A stretch of DNA of 64,000 bases from Pomacea canaliculata (taxonomy: Eukaryota > Mollusca > Gastropoda > Architaenioglossa > Ampullariidae), in NCBI RefSeq assembly GCF_003073045.1, contig NC_037593.1, positions 14,206,735 to 14,270,734 on the forward strand, read 5' to 3'. Below the pieces are notes generated by a model. The model was not told the origin of the DNA. It saw nothing but the letters and a program-made list of their open reading frames with translations, and ran no database searches. The position numbers and the translations under genes are program-made. This document shows, piece by piece, positions 59,301 through 64,000 of this stretch (within the stretch, counting starts at the first letter, position 1; every line of letters starts with the position of its first letter).

Positions 59301-61264
59301 ATAACTTTGACTATCGCTTCACCGTGCTTACGAAGTGAGAGGAAGTCGCCTCTCCAGCGCAAAATGGAAATATTAAGGAAAAGCATCTTATTTCCGAAGT
59401 TATAAAGCGGTGGCAAGACTCCTGGACACTAATTAACGTTTCTTTACCGTAAGACACTTTAGCTACCACTTAATAACAACGGCTCCAAGGGTAGAACAAC
59501 ATCTTTCAGGTCTGGGTATCGCTTTATAATTTCGGAAACAAGACGTTAGACCTTGAGTTCCCCATCTTGCTCCAGGGAGAAACTTACCCTCGCTTCATAG
59601 GTATGGCCTTTGATAGCGTTTCTCTTGAATTAATCTGACTTCATAAGGATAGGAAGATCGTTCTGACATCACTAGAAAAGAGCGCGCATGTGTGTCACCT
59701 GATTGCCAATTTTCCCTCTCTTGTTTTCAGGCTCGACCGGAAGTTACTGCAGCAGCGGAAGTGAAGCCGACTTCGGAGAATGTGAGAATGCTGAGAGCTG
59801 GCAGTCCGATGACGTTTTCGCTGACCCACCAGAAAAAACAGGGCAAGACCTTGAACCTTCGACCCCGCGCGCTGTGTTTTGTCTCGAAGCCAGAAGAATC
59901 GAACCTCAGCGACTCGGAACTGTACCGCAAAATGTTGATAGCGCACCGCAAGAAGCTGCGACACGTGGATTTCAAGTACTGACCTCCGTCGCGACCAATC
60001 AGAAGCCTGTTTCGATCTCATCCACACAAAAAACTTTATCTTCGACCAGATCCGATGCCCAGACTAAACCTGATTCCACACCACCATCCATCAGTCACAA
60101 ACCTGAACAGAAGCTACTCCAGGAACGAAAAGCGGGAAGCACTCCTACTGTCACCAAGGGCACCACGCAGTCGAAGACGACATTTGCTGGAAGTTCAACG
60201 GGAGAGCATTCGCGTTTGAAAGGTTTGGCCTCGACGCTGGCCCCGCTGTACGTGACAAAAACAAGCAACGACAGTGCCACGAGGATGGAGTTGGTCAAAG
60301 CAGCTGACCCGTCCAAGAAAACAGATCGTTGTGACGTCCTTGGCGTTAACAGCCTTCCGACCGCTCCTCATGAACTGGGAGAAAACAAAATGGAGACAAG
60401 CAAAGGGGGAAATGGAGGACTCGCTCCTCCGCTGCCAGAAAGGGAGGAACGCGAGCCTACGCCAATTCCACCAGAAATGCTGGTCATACCCCAGAAGACC
60501 TCCAGCAGTCACGTGACTCCTTCTTGCCAATGGACAGAGGATGCGTTCTTGTGCGGAAGCGCATTGCAAGCGCCTTCGGAAGCTAAGGACAGAAAAACGT
60601 CGAAAGTCGACCTAGACGTCGCTGCCAGTGTGTGGTGCCGGACGTGGCTGCTGATATGGCGTCTGAAGACTCGATCAGCGACAACAGCAGCGAAGACCAC
60701 GTGACCGGCGAAGGTCACGAAGAATCTGTGACGGCGAGTCAGGCTGGGAACTTTATGAATGTCATGGAGGGTCCCAGACGGCGTGCGCCACCGACAACAC
60801 TACCCCTTGCCTCTATCTTGCCCAGGCCCTACAGTCCCCCACATCATGCGCTTCACATTGTCGTCCCCACCACCGCCATCACCGCCACCATCGCCACCGC
60901 CACTGATGACGCCGCCACCGCCACTGCCGCCACCACCACCACCGCCACTGATGACGCCGCCACCACCGTCAGCCCCACTGAGCACGGATCCTCTGCCGCT
61001 GACTTCCAAAGCGGAGCGGACGTGAAGACGACCTTCGCTCAGCAACCCCTGCTGGCCGGTGTGCGGGTCAAGGCCGCGCATCGCAACGCCCGGAGGCCAC
61101 TTCCGGAGCAGCGATCGTCGTGGCGCTTGGGCGAGATGGTGCTGGGGCTGAGCGCACTGACTTTCTTGTCGTTGTACCTCGACATCCCGCCCCACGTCTT
61201 TATGCTCCTCGTTTTTGGAGTCTTTTCCGTGATTTTGTATACCCAGCGCCACCAGCTGTCTTGA
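38396..61264 (+). CDS. Single-Ig-domain protein with hydrophobic C-terminal tail (4 exons)
   Basis: Coding exons: 38396-38512, 52831-53112, 53709-53957, 59731-61264; all junctions are phase 1. Exon 1 gives a short acidic N-terminus (RFKDIDIESILSRVQ). Exon 2 is one complete I-set Ig domain: APEFVKRLSGEEAV, LQFKVVGIPPPTLRWFKDD, LTLHAVNKGDEAAYRCRAEN, with the core Trp and the Tyr-x-Cys of strand F; the strand-B Cys position is Phe (LQFKV). It resembles the cytoskeletal Ig domains of titin, myosin light chain kinase and palladin. Exon 3 is Lys/Ser-rich, then SHFYDSLSLKSRSTWPSFLG. Exon 4 (~510 codons) is low-complexity, Ser/Thr/Pro/Glu-rich, with a Thr/Ala repeat, and ends in two hydrophobic stretches (VLGLSALTFLSLYL and VFMLLVFGVFSVILY) before QRHQLS. 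No signal peptide was seen. The frame is broken in exon 1 (a G missing near the donor relative to copy 1) and by two extra bases near 60630. The function is unknown; an intracellular tail-anchored Ig protein is inferred. Confidence 0.7.
41511..41597. repeat. CACACGAA-type microsatellite
   Basis: Impure (CA)n with GAA insertions in copy 2. Copy 1 has a more degenerate version at about 6478-6555. Confidence 0.75.
42608..42695. repeat. Short tandem repeat, ~35-base unit, about 2.5 copies
   Basis: GTAAACATGTAATTATCTGCT recurs in slightly altered form three times, at about 42613, 42641 and 42668. It lies immediately past the end of the duplicated block and has no counterpart before the N gap. Confidence 0.75.
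43060..43150 (+). repeat. Possible SINE head in intron 1 of the Ig gene
   Basis: GGTGGTACAGTGGCCAAG followed by GGTTGTGGATTTGACA resembles degenerate A and B boxes. No clear body or flanking repeats were seen. Confidence 0.3.
43757..44870 (-). mobile_element. Probable degraded LINE (non-LTR) coding relic
   Basis: Read on the minus strand, about 44740-44620 gives GGGQINAEKTAAVFLALQQ and then FVIGNKPI. This resembles the '...INxxKT...FSLS...' to '...G..I' segment just after the catalytic motif of I/Jockey-like reverse transcriptases. Further on (43980-43757) an open stretch reads YWDKSYTLPCPTFKCEKEAA and later NHYHIKPSGKPSP; it is Cys/His-containing but unrecognised. Several stops interrupt the rest. 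There is no poly(A) tail or target duplication. The family call is tentative. Confidence 0.35.
44871..52830. other. Rest of intron 1 of the Ig gene
   Basis: Nearly 8 kb without a supported gene. A CG-richer patch at about 45360-45830 contains AACATGGCCGGCACG and a donor-like GAAGGTAGGG at 45714, so an alternative promoter or exon is possible but unproven. (GAT)n-like repeats lie near 48270-48330, and there is a minisatellite at 48505-48615. Short open frames here show no domains. Confidence 0.5.
48505..48616. repeat. Minisatellite with CACGTATGTAGATGTATGTA units
   Basis: About four diverged copies of a ~30-base unit built on ACGTATGTAGATGT / AGCACACGTATGTAG. Intronic. Confidence 0.75.
53380..53490. 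repeat. 27-base tandem repeat in intron 2 of the Ig gene
   Basis: AGAAGAATGAATCGAAAAAG followed by AAATAAT repeats about four times with small changes, in the intron between the Ig exon and exon 3. Confidence 0.8.
53958..57600. other. Intron 3 of the Ig gene, first part
   Basis: AT-rich, without a supported gene. At about 54464 the string CAGTAGAACCTCGTTTTGTA resembles one end of a Tigger/pogo-type terminal repeat, with GTATCCGATA further in. No partner end was found. Confidence 0.5.
54464..54520. repeat. Solo Tigger-like terminal sequence
   Basis: CAGTAGAACCTCGTTT and GTATCCGATACC parallel the CAGTGGAACCTCGG...TATCCGAA end of the complete element at 26660. The second end and the TA duplication are not evident, so this is an eroded fragment at best. 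Confidence 0.3.
57620..58175. repeat. Compound (GT)n/(GA)n microsatellite, ~555 bases
   Basis: Alternating GTGTGTGTG and AGAGAGAGA blocks with TATG/TTTG spacers fill this stretch. Long open frames on the minus strand (up to 222 codons, Ser/Leu/His/Thr-rich) are by-products of the repeat and not genes. It lies in intron 3 of the Ig gene, about 1.5 kb before the last exon. Confidence 0.9.
60870..60975 (+). repeat. Coding tandem repeat in the last Ig-gene exon
   Basis: CCACCGCCAC-type units with two copies of CACTGATGACGCCGCCACC encode an Ala/Thr-rich stretch (ATDDAATATA). In the other plus frame it is Pro-rich. Such tracts vary in length between alleles. Confidence 0.8.
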
Positions 61265-61469
61265 GCGACGCCTCGCGCTACCCCACACCCCTACCCCCAC
61301 CGACAAACATGGCAGCGTCGTGGGTTAAGGATAAGGAGAACGCCAAGGAAGGAATCGTCATCACATGCATGAGCTGTCCTTCCCGCTCACACGTCTTGAG
61401 GGGAACTCTGCTGACGTGGATCAAGGGTCGCGCCAGAACCTTTAAAAAAGAGAGAGTGAGAGAAAGAAA

Positions 61470-61475
61470 AATAAA
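61470..61475 (+). terminator. Candidate poly(A) signal of the Ig-domain gene
   Basis: AATAAA about 205 bases after the TGA at 61262-61264. Confidence 0.4.
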
Positions 61476-64000
61476 ATTAAGACTCCTCATTTTGTCGCCA
61501 CAGCCAGCAGGAATCAACCCTCTATTGAATCTCGTTCACAGCGTGTTAGGAAGAAGACACCATATGGCAGAGGACGAGTTGTTTGAAGTCGTGGCCAAAA
61601 GAAGCGGATAAACTAATGACAAGTTATCGTCCGACTCACCATTGAAAAGAGACTTCTCTCCACTTTCTGTCTGTTAAAATGTATATGGGTAAGGGAGGGG
61701 TGGGTTTCGGGGAGAACTAATCTTGAAAACAAACGTCTCAGAAATTGAGCAGACAACTCTTTGCAACAGCAAAACTGCATTTTCTTCCCTTCGACCGAAT
61801 CTGCCTTGTGGGGGATGGCGGTGTGTTGAGGGAAAAAGGGGGAGCGGATAGAAGAGGTAACTCGTGGACTTCGAAAGTGTGTCTGGAAGCGTTTTCAACA
61901 AAGATCGATTTCGAATTCTTGCAAAAGAGTCAGTCCAGAAAACAGAGACGTTGTTTAGCCAGACTGGCATTTCTCCTCTATTGATGTGGACATTTTTTAT
62001 TGTTCCCCAAGAAACCTTTGCACCCTCTGTGGTCTGTTCCCCGAAGTAGTGTTCCTTTTCGACAGGCGAACTACTTTCCCTCTTTCTTCATCGCCCCCTT
62101 CTGTTCTCTGTACCAACCTCGACATTGTCCTCATTCTTTTTCTCCAAGTCTTTCAAGATTAATTAAGAAGTTCCCGTCGTTGCCCTCCTCAATTTTGCTG
62201 TCATAAACAAGCATAAAACAAAACACTCTTTAAAAAATCTCCCTATCTCCCCTAAATTCTACTTCTACTTCATTCCTGCTGCAGTAGTATTCTGTTCATA
62301 TACTAACCCCCAAATTTAGCGGGGAACTGTTGAATCTGGGCTTTGTTGTCTTGCCCAAAGCCGAATTTATCTTGCCGTTTCTTGTGACGAAGCGGTGGCA
62401 CTGTTGATTATAGAACTCTTACATGCTGTGATTATGGGTGGATCTTTAGATGTTGGCGTCATTTCGCGGAATTTTGGCACAACTGTCACCACGCATGCAA
62501 AGTCTCCCCTGACCTGCTGTATTCACCGTATTCTTATAAACAGACCTTGTGGTTACACGGTTGGCTGCGGCTTCTGGTTTGAAGAACTGCCATTGGTTTT
62601 GAATGACTGTTTATAGGCAGACTGCACTCCGATGCACATCCTGTTGTTAGCGTTAGTCTGTTAGTGTTAGCGAGGACCCAGACGGTCTGGGCTGGGTTAT
62701 ACGAGCATTGTAGAATCACCTACAAATTTTTATTACGGGAGAAAAAAACTGTGCGAATGCTCACGAACCCCAGTCCTGGTCACATTTTTTTCTGCATTTA
62801 TTATTATTTTTTTTGCTTTATTTTTTTTATTCCTTTTTTCGTTCGTTCATTCCTTTATCAGTCTACCCTGAGGGGTACGTTTAAAACGTTAAACGTGTTT
62901 TGTAGTGTTACTGTTTTACCTAGTAGGGCATTTCCATTGCATTTAACATGAAAATTAAATAATTGATATGTTTATAACATTATTTTGTTATGCAGAGTTA
63001 TCTGCTTTTTTCTGAGAGAGAGGTATCGAGATTTTTATCGTTGCTGGGCGGCGCCTTGGCAACCTGCCCTCAGCACATTCGTCAATGGGTCGGCTGCTTG
63101 ACGTCTTGCTTTCAATGAAACTGCCTCCCCGGTCTGTCGCCTCGCTCCATCTTTCCACACGCTGCCCGCTGGGTCGCTTCGCCCTACGGCATCCTTCTGC
63201 CTGGAGCTGCTGCTGCGGCAGCCCCACCCTCCTCCTCTCTTCCCACCCCCGCAAAAGCAACTCACTGATGCAGACAGCACTGAGAGGGAAGGCAGAGAAA
63301 AGGGAGCGCCAGCTTCAGGGCTTGATTTCGAGAACGTTTTTGTCGTCCCTTCAAATGTGCTCTGATCGACTAATCAAATGAATCGATCTTTTGTCATCGT
63401 CTTGACCCAGTCGCGCGTTTATGCACACATACAGACACATGCATGTACACATACACACACATGGACACACGTATGTAAAAGCGCTCGCGTGCATGCACCC
63501 ACACACACACAGGGTATCAATTCGGTCGTCAACGGTAGGCCTTGACCTCTGGCCGATGGTAACGATCTCATAATGAATAAATTTAGAAAGACACTGCTCA
63601 GAATTAATCTTTCAGTCGATAAGGACTGTTTCTCATTATGACGACATTGAACTCTCCCTCTCGTCCCACCCCACAACTCACCACCCATTTTGAAAAAAAA
63701 AAACCGTTACTAACGGGTTTTGTCCTATCATCAGAAATCAGTTTTTGAATACCTGGCTTCTTTTAGACGTTTGAAGGTGAGGTTTGATGACATGGTCTCT
63801 GTTATCTATTCACAGCAACGGTGGCTCGATTTTTCTCTGGCTTATAGTCTTTGTTTGTTTGTTTTTCGAGTTTCTTTTCGTTAGGGATTATACACAAGAT
63901 ACATACGAATCCCACATTGTTCTTGGATTCTGGAAATTCCCTTTCTTTCATCGTTCTGTATTCAGTTTCGTTTTGTTAGTCGCAGATGTTGGGAAATATT
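61476..64000. other. Downstream intergenic region; no gene supported
   Basis: It contains T-runs near 62800, a CG-richer pyrimidine-rich patch at about 63030-63260 that could be promoter or UTR of a gene beyond the window, and a CA microsatellite near 63420-63515. The open frames in the patch (63085-63381 + and 62988-63260 -) have no recognisable domain. Confidence 0.5.

Noticed and set aside
60800-61306. Minus-strand 168-codon Gly-rich frame
   Set aside because: It is the shadow of the Ala/Thr coding repeat in the last exon of the Ig gene.

Overview
The window is eukaryotic nuclear DNA, most likely from a mollusc and probably a gastropod. The genes carry many short exons with GT-AG introns of a few hundred bases to several kb. 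The sequence is AT-rich and full of microsatellites, with tRNA-derived SINE-like units and small DNA transposons. Two of the genes are invertebrate-type metabolic enzymes: an arsenite methyltransferase-like gene and a GT11 fucosyltransferase. The taxon is an inference, because no rRNA or mitochondrial marker is present.

Layout. Bases 1-7708 are a copy (copy 1) of a region that recurs in the same orientation at about 35338-42590 (copy 2). Copy 1 stops at a 100-base N gap (7709-7808). Between the copies lie an AS3MT-like gene (+, 8439-14438), a GT11 alpha-1,2-fucosyltransferase-like gene (-, 14886-15900), a 20-exon prolyl endopeptidase gene (PREP, -, 18706-29867) and a two-exon PTRHD1 gene (+, 30100-31312). 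PREP and PTRHD1 are head to head and share a 232-base promoter region. Copy 2 carries the promoter and first coding exon of a four-exon gene (38396-61264). This gene encodes a single I-set Ig domain, a long disordered region and a hydrophobic C-terminal tail. I do not recognise the architecture, and it is the most interesting protein in the window.

Mobile DNA is modest: two hAT-type MITEs with 8-base target duplications (17164-17323, and 35993-36174, the latter in only one duplicate), an 835-base Tigger/pogo deletion derivative inside a PREP intron (26660-27494), a few SINE-like heads, and a likely LINE reverse-transcriptase relic (about 43760-44870, -). No virus-like element was recognised.

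A theme of the window is clustered small indels in otherwise well-conserved host exons: AS3MT exons 2-3, PREP exon 18, the 3' end of the fucosyltransferase, exon 1 of the Ig gene in both copies, and the last exon of the Ig gene. With the gap-bounded duplication, this suggests that poor local consensus and unresolved haplotypes explain much of the apparent damage, although real pseudogenisation of AS3MT cannot be excluded from the sequence alone.
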